Positions 1 to 9,400 of a stretch of DNA of 64,000 nucleotides are shown here, piece after piece. Position 1 is the stretch's first letter, and every line of letters starts with the position of its first letter. Position numbers and translations under genes: made by a program. The stretch is from DATAAP01 sp041690495. GTDB lineage: Bacteria > Pseudomonadota > Alphaproteobacteria > CACIAM-22H2. The notes beneath the pieces are model-generated. The model worked only from the letters and a program-made list of their open reading frames with translations. It did not search any database and was not told the DNA's origin. The stretch spans positions 1 through 64,000 of the forward strand of contig JAWLHE010000012.1 of NCBI GenBank assembly GCA_041690495.1, written 5' to 3'.

Positions 1-23
1 TCCGTCAGGTCAAAGCGAGCCAT
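1..23 (-). CDS. Probable IS5-family transposase, N-terminal stub at window edge
   Basis: Only seven complete codons lie inside the window. Read leftwards from an ATG at 23 they give MARFDLT, the usual opening of IS5-family (IS427-type) transposases, which typically begin MARFDLTDEQW. The rest of the gene lies to the left and cannot be checked, so the call rests on a very short match plus the upstream sequence, which resembles an insertion sequence terminus. No function can be confirmed from this window. Confidence 0.45.
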
Positions 24-68
24 GATCAAGCTCCTACAGTTTGGAAGCTTGAATCACATCTCACCCTC
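1..68 (-). mobile_element. Right end of a probable IS5-type insertion sequence
   Basis: The stretch upstream of the MARFDLT start reads, on the minus strand, GAGGGTGAGATGTGATTCAA followed by a short leader and the ATG. A leader of about 45 bases between terminal repeat and transposase start is typical of this family. The exact outer boundary near 68 is an estimate because the other end, and hence the matching inverted repeat and target duplication, is outside the window. Confidence 0.4.
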
Positions 69-502
69 GGCCGAAACCCCTTTATGAGTACAGGACCTAA
101 GCGGGCTTTCCGGTGATCGCACGCAGCCGCTCTCTCGCCGAGAGCAGGGGGTCAAGAGCCGACGATGCGGGCAAGGATCACACCGGGTCCGACGGCACCG
201 GCCCGCCCCCGACGATGACGACGGGTGCGGTGTGCACGTCTCCGGATCGCTGCGCCACGACGACTCCCCGCGACGCACGAGCATCGCGTGCGGGGGAGAC
301 GGGTTGCAAGACGGAGAGGCTGCCCTCTCCATCATCACTGTCACGCCCGGACCCGATCCGGGCATCCAGAGTCGCCGGCTGAACCGCCGCAGCTGGATCG
401 CCCGATCAAGTCCGGCGATGACAGTCGATCTCGAGAAGGCGGCGCTCCATCCGGTCTCCCGACAGGAGAAAGTTGCGCCGGGCTCGATCGATCAGGAAGC
501 GT
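69..502. other. Non-coding stretch between IS end and PfpI gene
   Basis: No convincing gene is seen here. Several short overlapping open frames exist on both strands, but none has a plausible ribosome binding site or a recognisable product. The only clear structure is the inverted repeat at 337-425, listed separately. Confidence 0.5.
337..425. repeat. REP-like imperfect inverted repeat
   Basis: Two 33-base arms, 337-369 and 393-425, are imperfect reverse complements. The left arm starts ACTGTCACGCCCGGACC and the reverse complement of the right arm starts ACTGTCATCGCCGGACT; both end in ATCCAG. A 23-base spacer separates them. The core (GTCA, CGGAC, GATC, ATCC) is the same type of sequence as the inverted repeat at 49142-49203, which suggests one dispersed intergenic palindromic family. 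Confidence 0.7.
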
Positions 503-1087
503 CTACGCCGTCGCCTCGGCTTTCTGGCGGGTGTGCACGCCCTCGGCGAATTCCTCGATCATCTTCCTGTTGAAGGCGGGAATGTCGTCGGGCTTGCGGC
601 TGGTGACGAGGCCGTTATCGGTGACGACCTCCTGATCGACCCAGTTGGCGCCCGCGTTGGCGAGGTCCGATTTCAGCGACGGCCACGACGTCATCTTGCA
701 GCCGCGCACCGCACCCGCGTCGATCAGCGTCCATGGCCCATGACAGATCGCGGCGATCGGCTTCCTGGCCTGAACGAAGCCCTTGATGAACTGTATCACC
801 CTGTCGTTCATGCGCAGCTGGTCGGGATTGGCGACGCCGCCCGGCAGCATCAGCGCGTCGTAGTCGTCCGCCGAGGCCTGGTCGATGGTGCGGTCGACCT
901 TGAACATGTCGGCATGGTCGAAATGGTTCCAGCCCTGAATCTGGCCCGATTTGGGCGAGACGATCTCGACCTGCGCGCCAGCGTCGCGCAGCGCCTTCAT
1001 CGGCTCGGTCAGCTCGACCTGCTCGAATCCGTCCGTCGCGACGATGGCGACCTTCTTGCCGCTCAGCTTGCCCGATTCCTGTGCCAT
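503..1087 (-). CDS. DJ-1/PfpI family protein (type 1 glutamine amidotransferase-like)
   Basis: A 194-residue single-domain protein of the DJ-1/PfpI superfamily, closest in pattern to the PfpI/YhbO group of stress-protective deglycase or protease-like enzymes. The nucleophile elbow AICHGPW puts the conserved Cys at about residue 115 followed by His116. The N-terminal strand and GFEQVEL (residues 20-26) supply the acidic residue that normally polarises the Cys. Length matches the family. The ATG at 1087 is preceded by GGAGG at good spacing. It is monocistronic and divergent from the AmpG-like gene. Family assignment is secure; the actual substrate is not predictable. Confidence 0.92.
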   Translation of the reverse strand: MAQESGKLSGKKVAIVATDGFEQVELTEPMKALRDAGAQVEIVSPKSGQIQGWNHFDHADMFKVDRTIDQASADDYDALMLPGGVANPDQLRMNDRVIQFIKGFVQARKPIAAICHGPWTLIDAGAVRGCKMTSWPSLKSDLANAGANWVDQEVVTDNGLVTSRKPDDIPAFNRKMIEEFAEGVHTRQKAEATA

Positions 1088-1215
1088 GAGTCCCTCCGTC
1101 GATTGCCCGGAAGCCGGTTGAACGGCAGAGCGCGGCGATCCGTTCCGCGCCGCGCGAGTCGTGGTAAACGCGGGGTTAACCCTGTCCGTGCTACAGTCAG
1201 GACCGTATCGCTCAC

Positions 1216-2544
1216 TTGGCCGATTCGATGAACGCCTGGCTCGAGTCCCTCCGCATCTACCGCGAGCCGCGCATGCTCGCCGTGCTCTTCATGGGCTTCT
1301 CCAGCGGCCTGCCGCTGCCGCTGACCTTCGGCACGCTGTCGTTCTGGCTGGCCGAGACCGGCATCTCGCGCACCTCGATCGGCCTGTTCGCGCTGATCGG
1401 CATCTCCTACAGCTTCAAGTTCCTGTGGTCGCCGTTCATCGACCGGCTGCCGCTGCCGTGGATCACGCGCCGGCTCGGCCGCCGGCGCGGCTGGGCGCTG
1501 GCGATCCAGGCGCTGCTCGTGCTGGCGATCCTCGCCCTGGGTGCCACCGACCCGCGCAGCGATCCCGCGCTGGTGGCGCTCGCCGCGGTCGTCGTCGCGT
1601 TCCTGTCGGCGAGCCAGGACATCGTCATCGACGCCTTCCGCATCGAGCTGCTCAAGCCCGAGGAGCAGGGCGCCGGCGCCGCGGCGACGCAATGGGGCTA
1701 TCGCTTCGGCATGATCGCCAGCTCGGCGGGAGCCCTGCTCGCCGCCGAGTTCGGCGGCTGGCAGTTCGCCTTCACGGTCATGGCGGCGCTGATGGGTGTC
1801 GGCATGCTCACGGTGTGGCTGACGCGCGAGCCAGCCGGCTCCGCCGCGGCGCTGGCGCCGATGCCGGGCGACACCGCCATGCAGCGCACGATCGCCTGGA
1901 TCGAGCGCGCGGTGTTCGCCCCCTTCGCCGATTTCATGACGCGGCCGGGCTGGATCGCGATCCTCGTCTTCGTCGTGCTCTACAAGTTCGGCGACGCGCT
2001 CGCCGGCGTCATGTCCAACCCGTTCTACGTCGCGATGGGCTTCTCGAAGCTCGAGGTCGCCAGCATCAGCAAGGTGTTCGGCGTCGCCGCGACATTGGCC
2101 GGCCTCGCCGCCGGCGGCGTCGCGGTCTACCGGCTCGGCATGTACAAGGCGCTGCTCGCCTGCGGCGTGCTGCAGGCAATCTCGAACCTGATGTACGCAC
2201 TGCAGAGCCTCCTCGGCCACGACGTCGCGATGCTGACCGTGACGATCGGCATCGAGAACTTCACCGGCGGCATGGGCTCGGCGGCGTTCGTCGCCTATCT
2301 CTCCAGCCTGTGCAATGTCGCCTTCACGGCGACGCAGTACGCGCTGCTGTCCTCGCTCGCCACGGTCGGCCGCACCACGCTGTCGGCATCCGGCGGCTGG
2401 CTCGCCGACCAGCTCGACTGGTTCGTGTTCTTCGTCCTGACCACGGGCGCCGCACTGCCCGGCATCGTCATGGTGCTGTGGCTGATGCGCAGGTTTCCGC
2501 TGCGCATGCCGGTCGCGCGGCCGGCGATGGCGGTCGACGACTAG
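1216..2544 (+). CDS. ampG: AmpG-like MFS permease (muropeptide transporter family)
   Basis: A 442-residue polytopic protein with about 12 hydrophobic segments. The opening YREPRMLAVLFMGFSSGLPL and the following DRLPLPWITRRLGRRRGW loop are the typical AmpG signature. AmpG imports GlcNAc-anhydroMurNAc peptides released from peptidoglycan for recycling in the cytoplasm. The first candidate start is TTG at 1216; an in-frame ATG at 1228 (MNAWLESL) is equally plausible, and neither has a strong ribosome binding site. No other recycling gene is adjacent, so the substrate is inferred from family alone. Confidence 0.85.
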   Translation: MADSMNAWLESLRIYREPRMLAVLFMGFSSGLPLPLTFGTLSFWLAETGISRTSIGLFALIGISYSFKFLWSPFIDRLPLPWITRRLGRRRGWALAIQALLVLAILALGATDPRSDPALVALAAVVVAFLSASQDIVIDAFRIELLKPEEQGAGAAATQWGYRFGMIASSAGALLAAEFGGWQFAFTVMAALMGVGMLTVWLTREPAGSAAALAPMPGDTAMQRTIAWIERAVFAPFADFMTRPGWIAILVFVVLYKFGDALAGVMSNPFYVAMGFSKLEVASISKVFGVAATLAGLAAGGVAVYRLGMYKALLACGVLQAISNLMYALQSLLGHDVAMLTVTIGIENFTGGMGSAAFVAYLSSLCNVAFTATQYALLSSLATVGRTTLSASGGWLADQLDWFVFFVLTTGAALPGIVMVLWLMRRFPLRMPVARPAMAVDD

Positions 2545-2664
2545 GACGCCGACTCGTCTGGCAGCATCCGCCTCGCGCCCGTCGCTACCAGCGTTTAAGT
2601 TGGAGCGGAGGGCAGCTCGGGAAGCGCGGCCGTTCGCAGCGGCCGCAGGGCCGGAGGGAATGCC

Positions 2665-3564
2665 ATGACGACCGTCAGCGTGCTCGGCGGCACGGGGTTC
2701 CTCGGGCGGCGGATCGTGCGGCGGCTCGCCGACGAGGGCGCCGCCGTGCGTGTCGCGGTGCGTCATCCCGACCGGGCGGGAAACTCTTCGCGCGCGGTCC
2801 TTCGCGCCGACGTGCGCGACGAGGCCTCGGTCGCCGCCGCGGTCGCCGGGGCCGATGCCGTCGTCAACGCGGTCTCGGCCTACGTCGAGAAGGGCGGCGT
2901 GACGTTCGCGGCGGTGCACGAGCACGGCGCCGCGACGGTGGCGCGCGAGGCCGCGGCCGCCGGCATTTCCCGCCTCGTGCTCGTCTCCGGCATCGGCGCG
3001 GATCCCGAATCGCGGTCGCCCTATATCCGTGCGCGCGGGCGCGGGGAGCAGGTCGTCCGTCAGGCCTTTCCGGGCGCCACCATCGTACGCCCGAGCGCCA
3101 TGTTCGGTCCGGGCGACGCGCTGTTCGGCACGTTCGCCGGCCTCGCCCGGCGTTTCCCGCTGCTGCCGCTGATCGGCGGCGGCCATACCAGGTTGCAGCC
3201 GGTCCATGTGGAGGACGTCGCGGCGGCAATCGCACGCATACTCGCCGACCCCGCGACGGCGGGCCGGATATTCGAGCTTGCCGGCCCGATCGTGTACACG
3301 CTGCGCGAACTGGCCGAGATGACGCTCCGGCTGGTCGAGAGAAGGCGGCCACTTGTTCCGGTGCCCTTCGCTCTCGCCAAGCTTCAGGCGCGCGCCTTCG
3401 AATTCCTGCCGAACCCGCCGCTCACCACCGGGCAGGTGGACCTGCTCGGCGCGGACAATGTGGCGAGCGGGACCCAGCCGGGCTTTCGCGAACTCGGCAT
3501 CGAGCCGCGATCGGTCGCGGAGATCGTGCCGACTTACATCGGGCCGTCGCGCGGCCCGGCATAG
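2665..3564 (+). CDS. NAD(P)-binding Rossmann protein, NDUFA9-like
   Basis: A 299-residue atypical short-chain dehydrogenase. The dinucleotide-binding motif GGTGFLG is at residues 8-14, and the layout resembles the complex I NDUFA9-like subfamily common in alphaproteobacteria (RPSAMFGPGD in the middle, QPVHVEDVA afterwards). It lacks a clear YxxxK catalytic pair, as is usual for this group. GGAGGGA lies six bases before the ATG at 2665. Whether it associates with respiratory complex I or acts as an epimerase or reductase cannot be told from sequence, and no nuo genes are nearby. Confidence 0.85.
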   Translation: MTTVSVLGGTGFLGRRIVRRLADEGAAVRVAVRHPDRAGNSSRAVLRADVRDEASVAAAVAGADAVVNAVSAYVEKGGVTFAAVHEHGAATVAREAAAAGISRLVLVSGIGADPESRSPYIRARGRGEQVVRQAFPGATIVRPSAMFGPGDALFGTFAGLARRFPLLPLIGGGHTRLQPVHVEDVAAAIARILADPATAGRIFELAGPIVYTLRELAEMTLRLVERRRPLVPVPFALAKLQARAFEFLPNPPLTTGQVDLLGADNVASGTQPGFRELGIEPRSVAEIVPTYIGPSRGPA

Positions 3565-3737
3565 CCGGACGAATCCGGAATCGCCAACGGCCGGCGCGTG
3601 CACCGCGCATTCCCGCGAGGAATCGCGTGCGGAACGGTCCTGCCCGGACGGGGCGCCGCGCGCCGCCGACGCAAATTGGTCACACCCCGATAACGCAATC
3701 GACGGTATGCAGGACGTCCCTGCCGACACCATCCAGC

Positions 3738-4499
3738 ATGGACATCCACACGCCCGATCATGCACGCATGACTTCAGCTTCGAAGCGCCGGCGGATCGGG
3801 CGGGCAGCGGTCGTCCCGGGACTGATGACGCTCACGCTCCTGACAGGCGGCTGCGGCCCGGCGGTGGTGAAGCCCGCATCGATCGAGCAGGCCGGCACGA
3901 TCTCGGCGCGCGCGGCCGGCGAATATCGCCTGCAGCCCGGCGACGAGCTCGACATCCGCTTCTACTATAACCCCGAGCTCAACAACTCCGTCATCGTGCG
4001 GCCGGACGGCCGGATCTCGCTGCCGCTCGCAAACGAGGTCGAGGCGGCGGGGATGACGCCCGCAGCCCTGTCGCAGCAGCTGCGCACGGCCTACGCGCAG
4101 TCGCTGCGGCGCCCGGACGTGACGGTCATCGTGCGGTCGTTCAACGCGCAGAAGGTTTTCGTCGGCGGCGAAGTGACGGCCCCTGGCGTCATCCAGGCGC
4201 TCGGACCGCTGACCGTGATGCAGTCGGTGATGCAGGCCGGCGGGTTCAAGGAGAGCGCCCGGATCGACGAGGTCATCGTGATCCGGCGCGACCCCGTGGC
4301 GCCGGCATCGGAGCCGATCGTCATTCCGGTCGATATCTCGGCGGTCGTGGACGGGACGGGCACGAACCAGGACATCGCGCTCATGCCCTACGACGTCGTG
4401 TACGTGCCGAAATCGCCGATCGCGAACGTCAACAAGTTCGTCGACCAGTACATCCGCCAGAACATTCCGGTCGGCTTCGGCCTCGCCTACGGCTTCTGA
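3738..4499 (+). CDS. Polysaccharide biosynthesis/export lipoprotein, Wza/GumB-like
   Basis: Up to 253 residues. It has a basic N-terminus, a hydrophobic stretch and a lipobox LTGGC, so it is predicted to be an outer-membrane or periplasm-facing lipoprotein. The Poly_export domain follows (YRLQPGDELDIRFYYNPEL, then VRPDGRISLPL), then an SLBB-like segment (VFVGGEVTAPGVIQALG). Family members form the outer-membrane channel for exported polysaccharide. An in-frame ATG at 3768 (MTSASKRRR) gives a more compact signal peptide and may be the true start; neither start has a clear ribosome binding site. No co-polymerase, flippase or polymerase genes are adjacent, so it is an orphan here. Confidence 0.85.
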   Translation: MDIHTPDHARMTSASKRRRIGRAAVVPGLMTLTLLTGGCGPAVVKPASIEQAGTISARAAGEYRLQPGDELDIRFYYNPELNNSVIVRPDGRISLPLANEVEAAGMTPAALSQQLRTAYAQSLRRPDVTVIVRSFNAQKVFVGGEVTAPGVIQALGPLTVMQSVMQAGGFKESARIDEVIVIRRDPVAPASEPIVIPVDISAVVDGTGTNQDIALMPYDVVYVPKSPIANVNKFVDQYIRQNIPVGFGLAYGF

Positions 4500-4531
4500 A
4501 CGCCCGGCGGACAAACGGAGTCCCGCGCCGC

Positions 4532-4558
4532 GATCGGCGAGCCGGCGGTCGGCCGATC
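4532..4558. terminator. Possible bidirectional hairpin between convergent genes
   Basis: GATCGGC at 4532-4538 pairs with GCCGATC at 4552-4558 across a 13-base GC-rich loop. It lies between the convergent export lipoprotein and RTX genes. There is no U-tract on either side, so it is at best an atypical terminator. Confidence 0.25.
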
Positions 4559-4576
4559 CGATCATCAATCCGATAG

Positions 4577-5938
4577 TCAGAAGCCGTGGTCGAACTGGCT
4601 CGCGATCTCGTCGCGGACACCGACGAGTGTCACCTCGATGTCGTCAAGCAGGTCTTCAAGCGCGGTCGCGGCCCGGCTCAAAGGGGGTGTGGGTCCGGTC
4701 GGCGCGAGCGGCGTTCCGTCGGGCGCGCGGCTGCCGTCCGCAAAATTCAGGATCTCGACATTGACCAGCGTGTCCGTATCGTCGGACGGACCCGTTCCCG
4801 GCGCCGTGTGCGCGACCGTCGTGACGCCGTTCGCCGTTGCGACCGTATAGGCCGCCGCGGCGTCCCGAAAATACGCCGTATCGGTCCCCGCCCCGCCGTC
4901 GATGGCGTCGTTGCCGGCCGAGCCGCCGATCATGTCGTCGCCGGCGCCGGCGAAGATGCGCTGGTCGAAATCCTTGGTGGGGAAGACGTCCCTGTTGAGC
5001 GCGTCGCTGTCAAAGATCTGATCCTGCGCGAAATTGTCGGACCGATCGGTGCCGACGGCGAAGTAATGCGGCGCGTCGCCCGACAGCAGCGCCGCCGGCT
5101 CCAGCGCCTCATGCTCGGCAAGGACCGTGATGTCGGCCTCATAGCGGCCGATGCGATGCTCGGCCGTGACCGGATCTTCCACGGCGCCGTCGGCCGTGGC
5201 CTGGACGAGGTGGGTGGCATTGCCGGTACCGATCCAGACATCCGTGCCGATGCGGGCCTTGGGCTCGAAATCGGCCTCGTCGCCGATCGCCGCCGTCTCG
5301 CCGAGGAGGTCGCCGATCGCCGAGGCCGGCAGCCCGTCCTCCTTCGCCAGCACCAGGAAGTCCTGGGTATGAATGAAGTTGACCAGGTTGGCGGCGTCGT
5401 CCGGCGCGCCGGCGGCGATGGAGGCATCGGTTCCGTGCGCGGCGATGGCGACGCCGAGATATTTCGGGTCGTTCAGCCAGCCCTGCTCGATCATGGCGGT
5501 CGTGACCATCGCCGAGCCGAGGCTGTGGCCGGTCAGGAGGACCTGGCCGATGCCGTTGTCCGGATCGTCGGCATAGCCCTGGACCGCTGCGATCAACGGC
5601 TGGAACTGCGCGAAATGATCGGCGAACTGCAGGTGGTCCCGCAGGTCTCCCGGAATCTCGTCGGTGCCGCGAAACGCGAGCGCCAGGGTCGTCGTGCCGT
5701 TCAGCGCCCCGACATAGGCATGGGCGACCGCGCTGTTGTTCCCGTCGGAGCCGACGTAAATGCCGTTTTGCAGCGTGTACGTGTTGCCGTCGAATGCGCC
5801 GGCATCGCCGAGGCCGAGTTCGGCGCCGAGCGGACGCCAGCCGAGCGCGATTCCGGCGTCGGGCGTATCGCTGTAGGCGTTTGCGGCGAGCCTTGCGGCA
5901 TCGGCGAAGATGTTGCCTGTGGGAGACGTGACGGCCAT
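4577..5938 (-). CDS. Lipase-like alpha/beta hydrolase with C-terminal RTX repeat
   Basis: A 453-residue protein. An N-terminal lipase-class alpha/beta-hydrolase segment has a strand-turn LALAFRGTDE near residue 90 and the nucleophile elbow GHSLGS, with Ser at about 139. A short calcium-binding RTX block follows at about 330-353 (GAGDD, GGSAGNDAIDGGAGTD), and the C-terminus is acidic and hydrophobic, ending in a Phe. There is no N-terminal signal peptide. This architecture is typical of proteins exported by type I secretion through an uncleaved C-terminal signal; no type I secretion genes are in the window. AAGG precedes the ATG at 5938. Substrate is unknown. Confidence 0.82.
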   Translation of the reverse strand: MAVTSPTGNIFADAARLAANAYSDTPDAGIALGWRPLGAELGLGDAGAFDGNTYTLQNGIYVGSDGNNSAVAHAYVGALNGTTTLALAFRGTDEIPGDLRDHLQFADHFAQFQPLIAAVQGYADDPDNGIGQVLLTGHSLGSAMVTTAMIEQGWLNDPKYLGVAIAAHGTDASIAAGAPDDAANLVNFIHTQDFLVLAKEDGLPASAIGDLLGETAAIGDEADFEPKARIGTDVWIGTGNATHLVQATADGAVEDPVTAEHRIGRYEADITVLAEHEALEPAALLSGDAPHYFAVGTDRSDNFAQDQIFDSDALNRDVFPTKDFDQRIFAGAGDDMIGGSAGNDAIDGGAGTDTAYFRDAAAAYTVATANGVTTVAHTAPGTGPSDDTDTLVNVEILNFADGSRAPDGTPLAPTGPTPPLSRAATALEDLLDDIEVTLVGVRDEIASQFDHGF

Positions 5939-6098
5939 GCTTCTGCCTTGTGCGGGACGTGGCAGTGCTCCTGTGTCGGGTCGAGCACTTCACGAGAGGA
6001 ACGCGACAAGCAGGCGCCTGGCTCCCCCGTTGTCCGTCGCCGCCCGATCTGCCCCTTGCGGACAAGACCAGAGGCACATCCGATCCTCAGGCGCGTGC

Positions 6099-6590
6099 CT
6101 AACCGGTGCCGGCCAGCATCTCCGGGGGCACGTCGCGGTTGATGACTTCGCGGAGCGCGAAGCTCGACTCGATGCGCGCGACATGCGGCAGGCGCGAAAG
6201 CTGCGTGTTGTGGACGCGCTCGTAGTCCTCGATGTCGCGCGCCGCGACCGTGACCTGATAGTCCGCGGCTCCCGACATCAGATAGCAGGACAGAACGGAC
6301 GGGCAGCGCGCCACCGCCTTCTCGAAGGCGCGCAGGCAGTCCTCGCTCTGCCGCTCGAGCGTGATGCGGACGATGACGAGGCCGCCGAAGCCGAGCCGCT
6401 TGCGGTCGAGCTCGGCGCGATAGCGGCGGATGACCCCGCTTTCGGTCAGCCGCTGCAGGCGCCGCGCGCAGGCGGTCGGCGACAGCCCGACCTTCGCCGA
6501 GAGCTCGACATGGCTGAGACGGGCGTCCTCGAGAAGATGGCGGAGCAGCCGGAGGTCGGTGCGATCCAGAGCGCTCTCGCCGGTTTCCAT
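6099..6590 (-). CDS. Lrp/AsnC family transcriptional regulator, probable regulator of ald
   Basis: 163 residues with the standard Lrp layout: an AsnC-type helix-turn-helix near the N-terminus (LDRTDLRLLRHLLEDARLSH through LSPTACARRLQRL) and an RAM ligand-binding domain (VLSCYLMSGAADYQVTV). The frame stays open upstream, but the ATG at 6590 has a strong AAGGGGGA ribosome binding site and gives the family's usual length. It is divergent from alanine dehydrogenase with about 120 bases between starts, the same arrangement as aldR-ald pairs, so alanine-responsive control of ald is inferred. Confidence 0.93.
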   Translation of the reverse strand: METGESALDRTDLRLLRHLLEDARLSHVELSAKVGLSPTACARRLQRLTESGVIRRYRAELDRKRLGFGGLVIVRITLERQSEDCLRAFEKAVARCPSVLSCYLMSGAADYQVTVAARDIEDYERVHNTQLSRLPHVARIESSFALREVINRDVPPEMLAGTG

Positions 6591-6711
6591 CGCAAGTTCC
6601 CCCTTCCACGCAGGATTCCTGCGCCAGACTAGCGGGAACGCGCCGACCCTGGCAATGACCCGGCGCGGCGACGGGAGTATGAGTAGAGGGAGGCGGAAAA
6701 GGAGAACGGCG

Positions 6712-7830
<1,119 letters not shown>

Positions 7831-7869
7831 CGCATGAACGCGCGTGCGCCGGAAGCTTCGCCCGCGCGC

Positions 7870-9096
7870 CTATTTCATCAGACCCGCCGATCGAAGCGCC
7901 TTCGCGATGACGGCGCCTGGGTCCAGCCTTCCGTCACGTTTAGCGGCGGCGCCCACTTCGGGCCCTGATTCGGAAGGCGCTGCCGCAGGATCCGGCGCGC
8001 CGGCAAGGACGTTCCCGTCCTGGTCGATCAGGATGCCCGCCGCGGGGGCCGCGCGCGCCGGCCTGGCGCTGCGGTTCCGGCCGGCCGGCGCGGCCGCCGC
8101 GGCAAGGTTCCAGAATTCCGCGATCCGGTGCGTCGACGAGATGCCGGCGTCGATGATGAACGGAGCGGGCCGGCCGCACCGCCCGTCGCCGTCTCCGGCG
8201 GCGATCGGCACGCCGTGCGCCATGCCGGTGATCGTGTACGCTTCGAGCATGCGTTCGCCGTCCGCGTTGTGCCAGGCGCGATGCGGATAGCCGTCGACGG
8301 TCGCCTCGACCGCCGGCAGTCCGGCCAATCCGTGAACGTCGGCCCATTGCTTGACGATCTCGTCGGCATTCGCGGGCTTGACGGTCGGGTCCGCGTCGCC
8401 GTGCCAGACCGATACTTTCGGCCACGGCCCGGGATGCGGAGAAGCGGCGCGAACCAGGTCGCCCCACGCACGTGCGGCGCGGGTCCGCGCCTGGAACATG
8501 GCGTCGAATGCCTCCTGCACGTTCGCCGCGCAGCCATAGGGCAGCCCGGCGACGATGGCGCCGCCGGCGAAGACCTCGGGATATGCCGCCAGCATGACGG
8601 ACGTCATGGCGCCGCCCGCGGACAGTCCGGTGATATAGATCCGGCGCCGGTCGATGCCGTGGTCGACGACCATGCGCTCGATCATCTGCCGGATCGAATG
8701 AGCCTCGCCGCGGTCGCGCGCGGCATCCGCGGCGCTGAACCATTGGAAGCAGGAATTGGAATTGTTCGCGCGCCGCTGCTCCGGCATGAGCACGGCGAAA
8801 CCGAGCCTGTCCGCGAGCGTCGACCATCCCGTACCGCGGTCGTATGCCGCGGCCGTCTGCGTGCAGCCGTGCATGACGACCACCAGCGGCGGCGCCCCGC
8901 GGAGGCGATCGGGCGCATACTTGAGCATACGGAGATTGCCGGGGTTCGAGCCGAAGCCTGTCTGTTCGACGAGGCAGGTCGCCGGCGGCTGCATGGCCTC
9001 TCCGGCGGCACCGGAGACCTTTGCCGCGGCCAGGAACGTTTCCCATTGACGGCGGTAGCGGGCGAGTTTGGCAGTGGTCTGTCCTAATCCGAGCAC
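7870..9096 (-). CDS. PHB-depolymerase family esterase (extracellular PHA depolymerase type)
   Basis: 408 residues from a GTG at 9096, which is preceded by AGGAG at ideal spacing; the frame is open further upstream without a better start. The protein has an oxyanion-type HGCTQTAAAYD segment, the lipase box GLSAGG, the aspartate loop HGDADPTV and the histidine loop GMAHGVPI, giving a complete Ser-Asp-His triad. This is the poly(3-hydroxybutyrate) depolymerase / feruloyl-esterase family. No signal peptide is visible with this start, so it may be intracellular or exported by an unrecognised route. A C-terminal Ala/Pro-rich tail of about 90 residues follows the catalytic domain. Confidence 0.88.
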   Translation of the reverse strand: MLGLGQTTAKLARYRRQWETFLAAAKVSGAAGEAMQPPATCLVEQTGFGSNPGNLRMLKYAPDRLRGAPPLVVVMHGCTQTAAAYDRGTGWSTLADRLGFAVLMPEQRRANNSNSCFQWFSAADAARDRGEAHSIRQMIERMVVDHGIDRRRIYITGLSAGGAMTSVMLAAYPEVFAGGAIVAGLPYGCAANVQEAFDAMFQARTRAARAWGDLVRAASPHPGPWPKVSVWHGDADPTVKPANADEIVKQWADVHGLAGLPAVEATVDGYPHRAWHNADGERMLEAYTITGMAHGVPIAAGDGDGRCGRPAPFIIDAGISSTHRIAEFWNLAAAAAPAGRNRSARPARAAPAAGILIDQDGNVLAGAPDPAAAPSESGPEVGAAAKRDGRLDPGAVIAKALRSAGLMK

Positions 9097-9400
9097 GCAA
9101 TACTCCTGTTGATGCAAGCACGCCGCGCCCGGGCCGTCTCTCCCTCCCGCCTGCATGATCATTGAATCGGCGAGCATCGTTACATGGGTTCGCGCTCCGC
9201 CATTGCAACATGGCGGCATGGGCCGCGACGACCGAAAGTCCGCCGGCGGCTGCAAGGAAAAGCACGGCCGTGGCCGCGACCCCGGACGGAGCGGACGAGG
9301 AGCGGCTTGCGCGCGATACGCGGCGCGCCGACGATGCCGGCATATTGCCCTTCATCGGCGCGCGGAATCGGGCATAGTGTGGTCGCCGAAAGGGGCTTCC
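9097..9400. other. Divergent intergenic region
   Basis: About 300 bases between the esterase GTG and the acyl-CoA synthetase ATG. It should hold both promoters. Short open frames exist but nothing looks like a gene, and no consensus promoter or operator could be assigned by eye. Confidence 0.4.

Noticed and set aside
1164..1180. CtrA-like site (TAAA-N7-TTAAC) before the AmpG-like gene
   Set aside because: The first half-site has a mismatch and the match is explained about as well by a chance GGTTAACC palindrome; no cell-cycle context.
1063..3765. A 900-codon open frame on the minus strand covering the AmpG-like and NDUFA9-like genes
   Set aside because: It is antisense to two well-recognised genes, is very rich in Arg, Ala, Asp and Gly, and has no recognisable domain: a typical high-GC antisense artefact.
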